Of a DNA stretch of 64,000 bases, positions 1-8,528 are shown piece by piece. The notes below the pieces were generated by a model. It worked only from the letters and a program-made list of their open reading frames with translations, ran no database searches and had not been told where the DNA came from. A program made the position numbers and the translations under genes. Numbering within the stretch: position 1 is the stretch's first letter; each line of letters starts with the position of its first letter. The stretch comes from Alphaproteobacteria bacterium (GTDB lineage: Bacteria; Pseudomonadota; Alphaproteobacteria; Micropepsales; Micropepsaceae). The stretch lies in assembly GCA_017983635.1 (NCBI GenBank), contig JAGOBA010000002.1, positions 248,001 through 312,000 of the forward strand. The letters are read 5' to 3'.

Positions 1-2
1 GG

Positions 3-110
3 TTACTGGTGTCCGGATCAGACCGCACTTCCGCTGAGCCCGGTTCCATCGGCAGCGTTAGCGCCACGCGCCACGCCGCCGTGACCCACGGTACCGCCGT
101 GGTAGATTGA
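3..110 (+). CDS. possible C-terminal end of an upstream gene (partial)
   Basis: One frame is open from the window edge to a TGA at 108-110, giving about 35 residues with no recognisable motif. It could be the tail of a gene that starts outside the window, or simply open frame by chance in GC-rich DNA. No function is proposed. Confidence 0.2.
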   Translation, partial: LLVSGSDRTSAEPGSIGSVSATRHAAVTHGTAVVD

Positions 111-172
111 GAGTCCTGGCCGACGCCAAGACCGGAATTCTGCCGCGGAGCGTCTTCACCAAGGAGACGATC

Positions 173-300
173 GTGCCAAAATTTCAATTGTCACCGGAAC
201 AGCTCGCAGAGTTCGAACGACGAGGCGTCGTACGTTTGCCAGGCTTCTACCCAAGGCACGCGATCGACCTGATGGTCTCGGCAACCAACGACGTCTCCCC
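173..300 (+). pseudogene. 5' fragment of a phytanoyl-CoA dioxygenase (PhyH)-like gene
   Basis: A GTG at 173 is preceded by a good ribosome binding site (AAGGAGA at 161-167). It opens a frame whose first ~33 residues (LSPEQLAEFERRGVVRLPGF and the following residues) look like the N-terminus of PhyH-family Fe(II)/2-oxoglutarate dioxygenases. After about position 280 the resemblance stops. The frame then runs into sequence antisense to the neighbouring flavodoxin-fold gene and closes at 514. The metal-binding HxD...H part of the family is absent. I read it as a gene start left behind after a deletion or rearrangement. The family assignment rests on a short N-terminal match only. Confidence 0.45.
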
Positions 301-393
301 CGCAAACGCCATCGCGGCGGCATCGAACTTGTTCGCGTTCTTGATGAGCAGACGCATTCTGCGGCAATGCAAAGTCCTGTCGTGGCAAACGCC

Positions 394-1494
394 TCAGGCG
401 GGCTCAACATTGTCGCTCAAACGGTGCGCCTTGCGCCCGCCGCGTTCGACCGCAACCGCCGGATCGGTCGCGAGCAGCCGTCTTGCCAGTTCGACCGCGC
501 GGATGGCGAGTTGACCGGCGCCATCGTGCAATTCCTTGGAATCGCGCACGGCCGCCACGTTGTTCTCCATGTCCTCCGCCGACCATCCGCGCGAATGGGC
601 GATGTAGGGAAACTGCGGAAAATGGAAGCCGAGTTCAGCGAAGAAACCAAGCATCTGGCCCGCCACGCCTTGCACATTGTCCTGGCCGCCGACGATGATG
701 AAGCTCGCGACCTTGTTGCGGATCAACACGCGGTCGTGTGTTGTGACTTGATTCTGAACGCAATTGAGCCGCTCTGCCATTTTGAAGTAGAGCGACGAGG
801 CTTGCCCCCAGCGGATCGGCGTCGCAATCAGCACGACATCCGCCCAGTGCACCAGCGCTTCATAGACCTCCGTCAATTCGTCCTTGTCGTCCATTTGGGT
901 AATCGAACACGGCCACGTGCAAGCGCGCGCCGACTTTGAGTAAAAGCCCTCACAGGCGCGGAACTGCAATTGACTAAGCTTGATGAGCTGCGTTTCGCAA
1001 CCTTGCGCCTTCGCCGCAGCGAGCGCCGACTCCAAAAGGTGATGGGACCCGGAATAACGCGGCGCATCCTTCTGCATCGCCGTCGTTGAGAGCCCGACGA
1101 CCCTGACCGGACCTTCGGCACGTGACACCGGCCGCGCCAACGGGTGCGGCGTGTGCGGTTTCCTGGTGCGCTTCGTTGCTGCCTTGATGTTGACGAAGAC
1201 GCGACCGTTCTCGACCTTTACCGGAAAAGCAGGCACGGCGTCGGCTTCGTATCCCGGCTCGCCAATGCCCGTCTGCCTATGAAATTTCCATTGGTGCCAG
1301 GGACAGACGATGTAGTCCCCGGCAAGCGTCCCCTGTCCCAAGGGGCCACCGGCATGATTGCAGGCGCTGTGAACCGCCCCGAACGTCCCGCCGACGCAAG
1401 ATAGCGCAATCGGCACGGCGTCCGCCAAAACACGCTGCAGCGGTCGCTCCGCAAGAGCTTGGGCGCTGCCGACGTCGATCCATTCTCCGTCCAT
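394..1494 (-). CDS. Rieske [2Fe-2S] / flavodoxin-fold (NADPH-dependent FMN reductase-like) fusion protein
   Basis: The 366-residue protein starts at an ATG with AGGAGA six bases upstream. Residues 1-105 form a Rieske ferredoxin domain: C45-x-H47 and C64-x2-H67 are the expected [2Fe-2S] ligands. After a basic linker (~106-128), residues ~130-350 form a flavodoxin-like FMN reductase domain. A cysteine cluster (C181, C192, C196) sits where iron-sulfur flavoproteins carry Cys ligands, followed by a DD-rich turn and a strand ending in ATPIRWG. The fusion would place a Rieske cluster next to a flavin, so a short electron-transfer chain acting on an unknown substrate is plausible. It is flanked by two gene fragments. 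The substrate and physiological role are not evident. Confidence 0.85.
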   Translation of the reverse strand: MDGEWIDVGSAQALAERPLQRVLADAVPIALSCVGGTFGAVHSACNHAGGPLGQGTLAGDYIVCPWHQWKFHRQTGIGEPGYEADAVPAFPVKVENGRVFVNIKAATKRTRKPHTPHPLARPVSRAEGPVRVVGLSTTAMQKDAPRYSGSHHLLESALAAAKAQGCETQLIKLSQLQFRACEGFYSKSARACTWPCSITQMDDKDELTEVYEALVHWADVVLIATPIRWGQASSLYFKMAERLNCVQNQVTTHDRVLIRNKVASFIIVGGQDNVQGVAGQMLGFFAELGFHFPQFPYIAHSRGWSAEDMENNVAAVRDSKELHDGAGQLAIRAVELARRLLATDPAVAVERGGRKAHRLSDNVEPA

Positions 1495-1611
1495 GCTCTG
1501 TCTCCTATGCTCATCGAGCCATATCTCAATAGGCTCGTGAGGCTCTACGAAAAAAGTGTCCGGTCGCTCCGGGCAGGCGGACGGTCATTCCGTGCGAGTC
1601 TCAGCGGATCC

Positions 1612-1735
1612 ATGATGGCCGGCACCGACCCAGGCACCGACATCGATGACGCCATCTGCCTGGCCTACCTGCTGGCGCAACCGCGATACGAACTGGTTGG
1701 CGTGACCACCGTCAGCGGCACGGCGAACGCATCCA
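1612..1735 (+). pseudogene. fragment of an inosine/uridine-preferring nucleoside hydrolase
   Basis: The frame from 1612 reads [20 protein letters not shown] and continues to TTVSG. This matches the N-terminal, calcium-binding DxDxGxDDA region of IUNH-type nucleoside hydrolases. Similarity is lost after about 1735 and the frame closes at 1959 without the remaining ~250 residues of the family. There is no convincing ribosome binding site. It looks like a remnant of a degraded catabolic gene. Confidence 0.5.
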
Positions 1736-1928
1736 CGAGGGCCAACTCTCCGGTCCAACGAAGGGGCGCTCCGGTCAACCGAGGCGCCCTCTGCGTTTCA
1801 AGAGGCACTAGAATCCATCGCACCGCAGCACAGCGCGCGGTTGCAGCCGTCACCGATCTGACCGCACCCTATTCTCACACCTGCCGGCCTGCTGTTAGCG
1901 TGGCGAACCAAACAAAGGGGTTCCGTAC

Positions 1929-2639
1929 ATGCTGCTACGCGCCATCGCGTTCGCGCTGACTTTCATCGCCTCAGCAAGCGTCGCCGCCGCGGCAAACTTC
2001 CCAGGCTGGACACGAACCTACGAAGCGGACTCGGTCGCGATCATGTCACCGGCCGACAACAACGGCGCCGTGCAGCTTCACCTCACAATCGCCGAACAAG
2101 AAATGGGCGACCCGAAGGTCGCATTTCGCAAAGAACTCGACAAAGCGGTTGCCGAGATGGGCGCCGAAATCTCCCTCACGCAACGCTCGGGCCTACGCGA
2201 ACAAGGCGGCATGATGCTTGAAGCCTTAAAGGTGAAGACCCAGGGCATCGACATCGATATGTTGGTCTTTGCCTATCACACCAGCAACAAATTCTATCAA
2301 AGCGGGATCTTAGCCTACCTCTCATCGATCCCCGACACCGACCTACGCGTGAATCATGCGCTCGACTTCATTGCGACCGCCGTGCGCACAAAGTACCGCC
2401 TCACAAATCCGCGAGACTTCGACCGCACCGCGCCGTCGGCGCAACAAGTTACTTCCTACAACAACACGCAGACTGCGCCGACGCCTCCCGCCCCGACCGC
2501 AACACCACCCGCTCAAACACAGAGTGGCAAGAAGTGCGAGCGCCGCCCAATCTGGGGCTTCCGTGTCTCGTACTGGTGCCAACCCTCAGGTATCTGCCCC
2601 GACCGCGTAATCAAAGGCTATGAGGACGTCTGCGAGTAG
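1929..2639 (+). CDS. exported hypothetical protein with Cys-rich C-terminus
   Basis: The protein has 236 residues. An AAAGGGG ribosome binding site precedes the ATG. Residues 1-21 form a Sec signal peptide ending in AAAA-N. The body (~22-165) has no motif I recognise. Residues ~175-200 are a Thr/Pro/Gln-rich linker, and the last ~35 residues hold four cysteines (CERRP, WCQPS, ICPD, DVCE) that could form two disulfides in the periplasm. The gene stands alone, with the aminotransferase gene starting 48 bases downstream. No function is proposed. Confidence 0.75.
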   Translation: MLLRAIAFALTFIASASVAAAANFPGWTRTYEADSVAIMSPADNNGAVQLHLTIAEQEMGDPKVAFRKELDKAVAEMGAEISLTQRSGLREQGGMMLEALKVKTQGIDIDMLVFAYHTSNKFYQSGILAYLSSIPDTDLRVNHALDFIATAVRTKYRLTNPRDFDRTAPSAQQVTSYNNTQTAPTPPAPTATPPAQTQSGKKCERRPIWGFRVSYWCQPSGICPDRVIKGYEDVCE

Positions 2640-2687
2640 ACATCAACGCGCTTCCCCCAAATCAGGGGAAGCGCTAAATCTGCGACC

Positions 2688-3860
2688 ATGTCCCGCTTCG
2701 ATGTCCTGCCGCTCTCGCCGTTCACCCGGCTAAACAAACTTCTCGAAGGCGTCACGCCCGGCGCGTCGCCCATCCATATGCACATCGGCGAGCCGCAGCA
2801 CGCCGTGCCGCCGTTCGTGGGCGATATCCTGGCGAAGCACATCGCCGACTTCGGCCGCTATCCGCCGATCATCGGCCCCGACCACCTGCGCAAAGCAATC
2901 GCGGCATGGCTCGGCCGCCGCTACAAGCTTGGGAATTTTGTCGACTCGGACAAGCACGTCCTCCCGCTCGTCGGCACGCGCGAGGGTCTGTTCAGCGCGG
3001 CCTTCATCACCGTGCCCGAGGAAAAGCGCGGCCAAAAGCCGGTCGTCCTGATCCCAAACCCGTTCTACCAATGCTACGCGGCCGCCGCACTGTCCGCTGG
3101 CGCCGAACCGGTCTACGTCAACGCAACCCGCGACACCAAGTTCTTGCCGGACTTCGCATCGCTCCCGCGCGACACGCTCGCCCGCACCGCGGCGGTCTAC
3201 ATGTGCTCGCCCTCGAACCCCGAAGGCGGCGCGGCCGATGAAGCAACCTGGCGCCGCTTGTTCGAGCTAGCCGACGAGTTCGACTTCACCGTTCTGGCCG
3301 ACGAGTGCTACTCTGATATCTACGCCGACAAGCCTCCCACCGGGGCACTTAGCGTGCGTCACGCCATGCGCGGAGATTTTTCGCGCCTCCTGGCCTTCCA
3401 CTCGTTGTCGAAGCGCTCGAACCTGCCGGGTCTGCGTTCGGGCTTCATCGCCGGCGACGCCACTCTGCTCGCGCGCTTTCGTGAATTCAGAAACGTCGCC
3501 GGTCCGCAACTCCCGCTCCCTATCGCGGCAGTTTCGACTGCTGCCTGGAGCGACGAGACTCACGCAGAAGAAAACCGCGCGCTCTATGTCCAAAAATTCG
3601 AGCTCGCAAAAAACAAACTCGGCAACCGTTTCGGCTTCCGCGTACCAGACGGCGGCTTCTTTTTGTGGCTCGACGTCGAGGACGGCGTCGCCGCCACCAG
3701 CCGCCTTTGGAAGGAAGGCGGTGTTAGGGTTTTGCCGGGTCTCTATCTCGCCCGTGACACAGCTGCCGGGAATCCCGGAAAATCGTTCATTCGCGTGGCC
3801 TTAGTTAACGACTCCGCAAGTACAACTGAGGCACTTGAAAGGATCGCACGGATACTCTGA
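2688..3860 (+). CDS. dapC: class I/II PLP-dependent aminotransferase, probable N-succinyldiaminopimelate aminotransferase
   Basis: This 390-residue fold-type I aminotransferase has the PLP-binding lysine in HSLSKRSNLPGLRSGF (around residue 243), the aspartate in VLADECYSDIY and a C-terminal substrate arginine in SFIRVAL. The sequence type and the position immediately before ftsK match the alphaproteobacterial DapC-like enzyme, which transfers an amino group from glutamate to N-succinyl-2-amino-6-oxopimelate in lysine/meso-diaminopimelate synthesis. Other acyl-amino acid transaminase activities cannot be excluded from sequence alone. It is probably transcribed with ftsK, 33 bases downstream. 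Confidence 0.82.
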   Translation: MSRFDVLPLSPFTRLNKLLEGVTPGASPIHMHIGEPQHAVPPFVGDILAKHIADFGRYPPIIGPDHLRKAIAAWLGRRYKLGNFVDSDKHVLPLVGTREGLFSAAFITVPEEKRGQKPVVLIPNPFYQCYAAAALSAGAEPVYVNATRDTKFLPDFASLPRDTLARTAAVYMCSPSNPEGGAADEATWRRLFELADEFDFTVLADECYSDIYADKPPTGALSVRHAMRGDFSRLLAFHSLSKRSNLPGLRSGFIAGDATLLARFREFRNVAGPQLPLPIAAVSTAAWSDETHAEENRALYVQKFELAKNKLGNRFGFRVPDGGFFLWLDVEDGVAATSRLWKEGGVRVLPGLYLARDTAAGNPGKSFIRVALVNDSASTTEALERIARIL

Positions 3861-3893
3861 CCGCAGGCCGTTGGGCGGGCCGCGAGAGATCAC

Positions 3894-6329
3894 GTGCGTG
3901 AAGCGGGTGTTGCCATGAGCGAGATGCAATCGGCCTTCGGCATGTATGGCGCCGCAGAGCGCGTGCCGCTGCTGCCGGAAGAGTGGTCGAACTGGCGCCA
4001 CTGGCTCGTCATCACGACGAAGCGCTTGATCGTGCGCACCTTTGGCCTCGCTATGATGGTGGCCGGCATCGCAACCGCTGTCGCTGTCGCGACCTACGCA
4101 CCGACCGATCCCAGCTGGAACAACGCCACAACCGCGCTCGCCGAAAACACGCTTGGCACGCTCGGCGCCAATGTCGCCGACACGCTCTGGCAGTCGATCG
4201 GCCTTGCGGCGTGGATCGTCATCTTGCCGCCGCTGATGTGGGGCCTCTGGATTGTCGACGGCCGCGTCGGCACACGCATTCTCCGCCGCGCACTCGTTTG
4301 GATGATCGCGCTCGTACTGATCGCGATGTTCCTAAGTCTGTTCCCGCCACTCCTCTCCGCGAGCCCGCACACCAGTCTCGGCGGCGCCCTCGGCACACTG
4401 AGCGCCAATGCTCTCGCCACACAATTGGAACCGCTCGGCGTGCCCACCCCGAAAGCGGTCGCCGGCATCACCGCCGGCATTCTGGGCGCGATGCTCTACA
4501 TCTGGACGCTCGGCATCAATCCGCTGAAGCTCACCTTGCCCGTGCTGCCGTGGGATGCGATTGGTGCGCGCCTCGCACGTGGCTTCGGCGTCATCGGACG
4601 CACCTTCGCCTCGCCCTTCCGCCGCCGCTCGCGCATCCAGCGCCGCGAACCGCGCGTGATCGACGACAACATCGACGTCGTCCCGGATGATATCGACGAA
4701 CCTATGCCGCTCGCCCGCGAGCCCCGCGTATTGCGCGCCCCACCGAAGAAGTCGACCGGCCTCCGCGAAGGCCGCGAAGCCCAACCGCGCCTCAAGCTCG
4801 AAGTCCAGTCCGAGCATCAACTGCCGCCGCTGAACCTGCTCGAAAAAGGCAAGGCCGGTCAGCCCGTCTCGCGCGAATCCGACGATGCGCTCGAACAGAA
4901 CGCCCGCATGCTGGAGAATGTGCTCGCCGACTTCGGCGTGCGCGGCCAGATCACGCAAGTTCGCCCCGGCCCGGTGGTCACGCTCTACGAGTTCGAACCG
5001 GCCGCTGGCATCCGCTCCAGCCGCGTCATCTCGCTCTCCGACGATATCGCCCGCTCGATGAGCGCCGTCTCCGCCCGCGTCGCCGCCGTTCCCGGCCGCA
5101 ACGTTATTGGCATCGAACTGCCGAACCAGCGCCGCGAGAAGGTCATCTTGCGCGATTTGCTGTCGACGAACGAATACGACAACGCGAACATCCAACTCGT
5201 TCTGGCGCTCGGCAAGAACATCGGCGGCGACCCCGTCATCGCCGATCTGGCACGCATGCCGCACTTGTTGATCGCCGGTACCACGGGTTCGGGCAAGTCG
5301 GTCGCCATCAACACGATGATCCTCTCGCTGCTCTACCGCCTGACGCCCCAGCAATGTAAACTGATCATGATCGATCCGAAGATGCTGGAACTGTCTGCCT
5401 ATGACGGCATCCCGCATCTGCTCTCGCCCGTGGTCACCGATCCGAAGAAGGCGATCGTCGCGCTGAAGTGGACCGTGCGCGAGATGGAAGAGCGCTACCG
5501 TCGCATGTCGAAGGTCGGCGTCCGCAACATCTTGGGCTACAACGAACGCATCGCCCGCGCGAAAGCCAAAGGCGAAACCCTGAAACGCACCGTGCAAACC
5601 GGTTTCGACAGCCAAACCGGCGAGCCGATGTACGAGGAGGAGAACCTCCCCCTCGACCACATGCCCTATATCGTCGTCATCGTCGACGAAATGGCCGACC
5701 TGATGATGGTCGCCGGCAAAGACATCGAAGCCGCCGTCCAACGCCTCGCCCAAATGGCGCGCGCGGCAGGCATCCACATCATCACCGCGACGCAACGCCC
5801 CTCGGTCGACGTCATCACCGGCACGATCAAGGCGAACTTCCCGACCCGCATCTCGTTCCAAGTCACGTCGAAGATCGACAGCCGCACAATCCTGGGCGAG
5901 CAAGGTGCCGAACAACTGCTCGGCCAAGGCGACATGCTCTACATGGAAGGCGGCGGCCGCATCCGCCGCGTCCACGGACCTTTCGTCTCCGACCAGGAAG
6001 TCGAGGCCGTCGTGAAGTTCTTGAAATCGCAGGGCGAACCGTCCTACCTCGACGCGATCACGGAAGAGCCGGACGAGCCCGATCCCACGATGCTGCTCGA
6101 CGGCGAGGAAGGCGAGGGCTCGGGCGACGATCTCTACGATCAAGCCGTGGCCGTGGTCGCGCGCGACCGCAAGGTCTCAACCAGCTACATCCAGCGCCGC
6201 CTGCAAATCGGCTACAACCGCGCCGCCCGCATCATCGAGAAGATGGAGGAAGAAGGCGTCATCTCCGGCCCCAACCACTCCGGCAAACGCGAGGTTCTGG
6301 TCGGCGATCATTCCGGGCGCGACGACTAA
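3894..6329 (+). CDS. ftsK: DNA translocase FtsK
   Basis: This 811-residue septal DNA pump moves chromosome termini toward the division site and activates XerCD. Four predicted membrane helices lie within residues ~40-210, followed by a short charged linker. The motor has Walker A in AGTTGSGKSVAIN (~460-472), Walker B in VIVDEMADLM (~592) and TATQRPSVDVITG. The C-terminal winged-helix gamma domain (~745-805, QRRLQIGYNRAARIIEKMEE) recognises the orienting KOPS sequences. The linker is much shorter than in E. coli FtsK, as is usual in Alphaproteobacteria. The start is uncertain: GTG at 3894 has a GAGAG site, while ATG at 3915 gives a 7-residue shorter protein. Confidence 0.95.
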   Translation: MREAGVAMSEMQSAFGMYGAAERVPLLPEEWSNWRHWLVITTKRLIVRTFGLAMMVAGIATAVAVATYAPTDPSWNNATTALAENTLGTLGANVADTLWQSIGLAAWIVILPPLMWGLWIVDGRVGTRILRRALVWMIALVLIAMFLSLFPPLLSASPHTSLGGALGTLSANALATQLEPLGVPTPKAVAGITAGILGAMLYIWTLGINPLKLTLPVLPWDAIGARLARGFGVIGRTFASPFRRRSRIQRREPRVIDDNIDVVPDDIDEPMPLAREPRVLRAPPKKSTGLREGREAQPRLKLEVQSEHQLPPLNLLEKGKAGQPVSRESDDALEQNARMLENVLADFGVRGQITQVRPGPVVTLYEFEPAAGIRSSRVISLSDDIARSMSAVSARVAAVPGRNVIGIELPNQRREKVILRDLLSTNEYDNANIQLVLALGKNIGGDPVIADLARMPHLLIAGTTGSGKSVAINTMILSLLYRLTPQQCKLIMIDPKMLELSAYDGIPHLLSPVVTDPKKAIVALKWTVREMEERYRRMSKVGVRNILGYNERIARAKAKGETLKRTVQTGFDSQTGEPMYEEENLPLDHMPYIVVIVDEMADLMMVAGKDIEAAVQRLAQMARAAGIHIITATQRPSVDVITGTIKANFPTRISFQVTSKIDSRTILGEQGAEQLLGQGDMLYMEGGGRIRRVHGPFVSDQEVEAVVKFLKSQGEPSYLDAITEEPDEPDPTMLLDGEEGEGSGDDLYDQAVAVVARDRKVSTSYIQRRLQIGYNRAARIIEKMEEEGVISGPNHSGKREVLVGDHSGRDD

Positions 6330-6335
6330 TCCTCG

Positions 6336-6962
6336 TCACGCCCCATGCGTCGCGTCGAACGCGGCGCTGAGTTGATCGATCAGCGCGTCCGGCCAGCGCA
6401 CGTCCTCAAACCCGCCGACGCCCAGCAAGTCGATCACATCTTTGAACTCTTTGTTCGCACGCTCGAACATGTCGCGCTTACGCACGACGCGCCGCTCGAC
6501 GGCGGCAAAGCCCAAGTCTTCCGGATGCGCGGCCTCGTACACCCAATCGCGGATCGCGCGCAGCACACGCATGTAGTCGTTCACCTCACGCGAAAGTTCA
6601 GCGGTCAGCGCATAGCCGTACAACCCGGTCAGCGCCGGAACCGCGCGAAACGCATTGTCGACCGCGTCCGCCGCCCGCAACCGCGCTTCGCCCGACGGCG
6701 AGCTGACGAAACGCGACAATGCGTCGCCGAATGCAACGTGGAGCAGCAAAAGCTCTTGCCCGTAATTCAGCCGCGCAGGCTTCCACTTCCGCGACTGCCG
6801 CGCATCGATCACGACCGGAATCAGAATGGAAAAAACCAGCGCGCCGAGCACGAACCCGGCCAACTCCGCCGCCGCATTCTGATAGAACGCGTCGGTCAGC
6901 CCCCACGGCCCATTCGGATCGAACAACAATTTTTGAATGCGCTCGTCCACGATTTCCCCCAA
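6336..6962 (-). CDS. hypothetical protein with one N-terminal membrane helix
   Basis: The protein has 208 residues with one clear hydrophobic helix at ~33-53 (AELAGFVLGALVFSILIPVV). A long, mostly helical, charged region follows, with many Arg and Glu and no cysteine. No family is recognised. It is convergent with ftsK, with only 6 bases between the stop codons, and divergent from lolA. It therefore interrupts the common alphaproteobacterial ftsK-lolA adjacency. Codon composition looks like that of the neighbours, so it is probably a real gene. Confidence 0.65.
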   Translation of the reverse strand: MGEIVDERIQKLLFDPNGPWGLTDAFYQNAAAELAGFVLGALVFSILIPVVIDARQSRKWKPARLNYGQELLLLHVAFGDALSRFVSSPSGEARLRAADAVDNAFRAVPALTGLYGYALTAELSREVNDYMRVLRAIRDWVYEAAHPEDLGFAAVERRVVRKRDMFERANKEFKDVIDLLGVGGFEDVRWPDALIDQLSAAFDATHGA

Positions 6963-7100
6963 TCGGCGGCCCTTTCGCTTTCAACGAATTAATGGCCGCC
7001 TCCGTCTTTCATGCTATTCTGGCTGAAACCCCGGCTGTTATGCCAGCCACCCCCGCTAGTTCTTCTTTTTGCCACACTCCATCCGTACAGGCTTTGACCC

Positions 7101-7736
7101 ATGTCCAAGCTCAGCAGAATCGCGCAGATCCTCCTCGTCCTTGTCGGCACCGCCGTCGTCGGAACGCCCGCACACAGCGCTGGCCTCAAGACTCAAGACA
7201 TCGCCGACCTCAACAAGGTCTCGGCGTACCTCAACGCCATCACCACATTTCAGGCGAGCTTCGTGCAAGTCGGCCCGAACGGCGAGCTTGATCAGGGCAC
7301 GATCTACGCCAGAAAGCCCGGCCGCCTGCGCTTTGAATACGCACCGCCGAGCCCATATCTCATCGTCTCCGATGGCGTCACGATAGCGGTTGCAAACTCG
7401 AAACTGCGCACCGTCGATCGCTACCCGCTGGTCGAAAATCCGCTGAACCTGATCCTGCGTGAAGGCATTGATCTCGCGCAGGATCCGCGTATCTCGCAAA
7501 TCGAACGCCAAGCCGGCACGCTGCGCGTAACCGCAACCGAGAAATCGGGCGTGATGAAGGGCCAGGTAACCTTAATTTTTGCTTACCCTTCCACCGAACT
7601 GCGCCAGTGGATCATTACCGATGCGCAAGGCTTACAGACTATGATTGCCTTGAAGAACACGAAGACCGAGGTGCCGTTGGGGCCCGAGCTCTTCATAGTT
7701 CAAGACACCGACAAGTTTCGCCGAAAGAACGAGTAG
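7101..7736 (+). CDS. lolA: outer-membrane lipoprotein carrier protein LolA
   Basis: The precursor has 211 residues, with a signal peptide (~1-27, ending AHSA). Mature LolA is the periplasmic chaperone that carries lipoproteins from LolCDE to the outer membrane. Family features visible are DLNKVSAYLNAITTFQASF near the start, the conserved GRLRFEY motif (residues ~74-80), the YPLVENPLNLIL region and the concave-sheet strands up to the C-terminus. It lies downstream of ftsK, as in many Alphaproteobacteria, but separated from it by a reverse-strand gene. It therefore needs its own promoter in the ~138-base intergenic gap. Confidence 0.9.
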   Translation: MSKLSRIAQILLVLVGTAVVGTPAHSAGLKTQDIADLNKVSAYLNAITTFQASFVQVGPNGELDQGTIYARKPGRLRFEYAPPSPYLIVSDGVTIAVANSKLRTVDRYPLVENPLNLILREGIDLAQDPRISQIERQAGTLRVTATEKSGVMKGQVTLIFAYPSTELRQWIITDAQGLQTMIALKNTKTEVPLGPELFIVQDTDKFRRKNE

Positions 7737-7787
7737 CTGGGCCCTTAATCTTGCCGCTGTTTGCGGGCCGGTGCTACGCCATGACCG

Positions 7788-8528
7788 ATGACCCGCACAG
7801 CCCAAAAGCCGCTCGTTGGAATTCCGTGCGATCACCGCATGATCGGACCGCATCCGTTTCATGCCGTAGGCGAGAAGTACATCGTCGCCGCGCGTGACGG
7901 CGCCGGCGCCATCCCGGTCCTGATCCCCGTTCTTGAAACCCCAATCGAGATCGAGGAAATCCTCGCGACGGTCGACGGCATCCTGCTGACGGGCTCGCCT
8001 TCGAATGTCGCGCCAAAGCTCTACGGCGGCCCGGCGCCGCGCACAGGTGTCTTGCAAGATGAACGCCGCGACGCCACCACACTCCCGCTGATCAAACACA
8101 TCGTCGAGCGCAGCTTGCCGCTGCTCGCCGTCTGCCGCGGCTTTCAAGAACTCAACGTCGCCTTTGGCGGCACGCTCCACCAACACGTCGAGGAAGCACC
8201 CGGCCGTTTCGATCACCGCGAAGACAAAGACGCGCCGCTCGATAAGCAATACGCGCCCGCCCATGACGTCGAACTCTCAGGCGAGCTTGAACGTATCGCC
8301 GGGCGCAAGACGATCAAAGTGAACTCGCTCCACGGCCAAGGCATTGATCGCTTGGCACCGGGCCTCGCCGCAGAAGCAATCGCACCCGACGGCCAGATCG
8401 AAGGCGTCCGCGTGAAGGACACCAAGGCCTTTGCCATCGGCGTTCAGTGGCATCCGGAATGGCGCTTCTGGGAAGACGACTTCTCGAAAGCGCTCTTTGC
8501 CGCCTTTGGGGAGGCGCTACGCAAATGA
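7788..8528 (+). CDS. puuD: class I glutamine amidotransferase, gamma-glutamyl-GABA hydrolase-like (PuuD type)
   Basis: This 246-residue class I glutamine amidotransferase-like hydrolase has the nucleophilic cysteine in LLAVCRGFQELNV and the His/Glu pair in VQWHPEW. The oxyanion segment is LLTGSPSNV. PuuD enzymes release GABA from gamma-glutamyl-GABA in the glutamylated putrescine pathway. The gene overlaps the downstream glutamine-synthetase-like gene by ATGA, and that pairing supports polyamine or gamma-glutamylated amine catabolism. The exact substrate is inferred; no amine oxidase or aldehyde dehydrogenase gene lies next to it here. Confidence 0.82.
   Translation: MTRTAQKPLVGIPCDHRMIGPHPFHAVGEKYIVAARDGAGAIPVLIPVLETPIEIEEILATVDGILLTGSPSNVAPKLYGGPAPRTGVLQDERRDATTLPLIKHIVERSLPLLAVCRGFQELNVAFGGTLHQHVEEAPGRFDHREDKDAPLDKQYAPAHDVELSGELERIAGRKTIKVNSLHGQGIDRLAPGLAAEAIAPDGQIEGVRVKDTKAFAIGVQWHPEWRFWEDDFSKALFAAFGEALRK

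Noticed and set aside
4332..6143. 603-codon open frame antisense to ftsK
   Set aside because: Low-complexity Arg/Asp/Val translation typical of GC-rich antisense frames; ftsK is unambiguous on the other strand.
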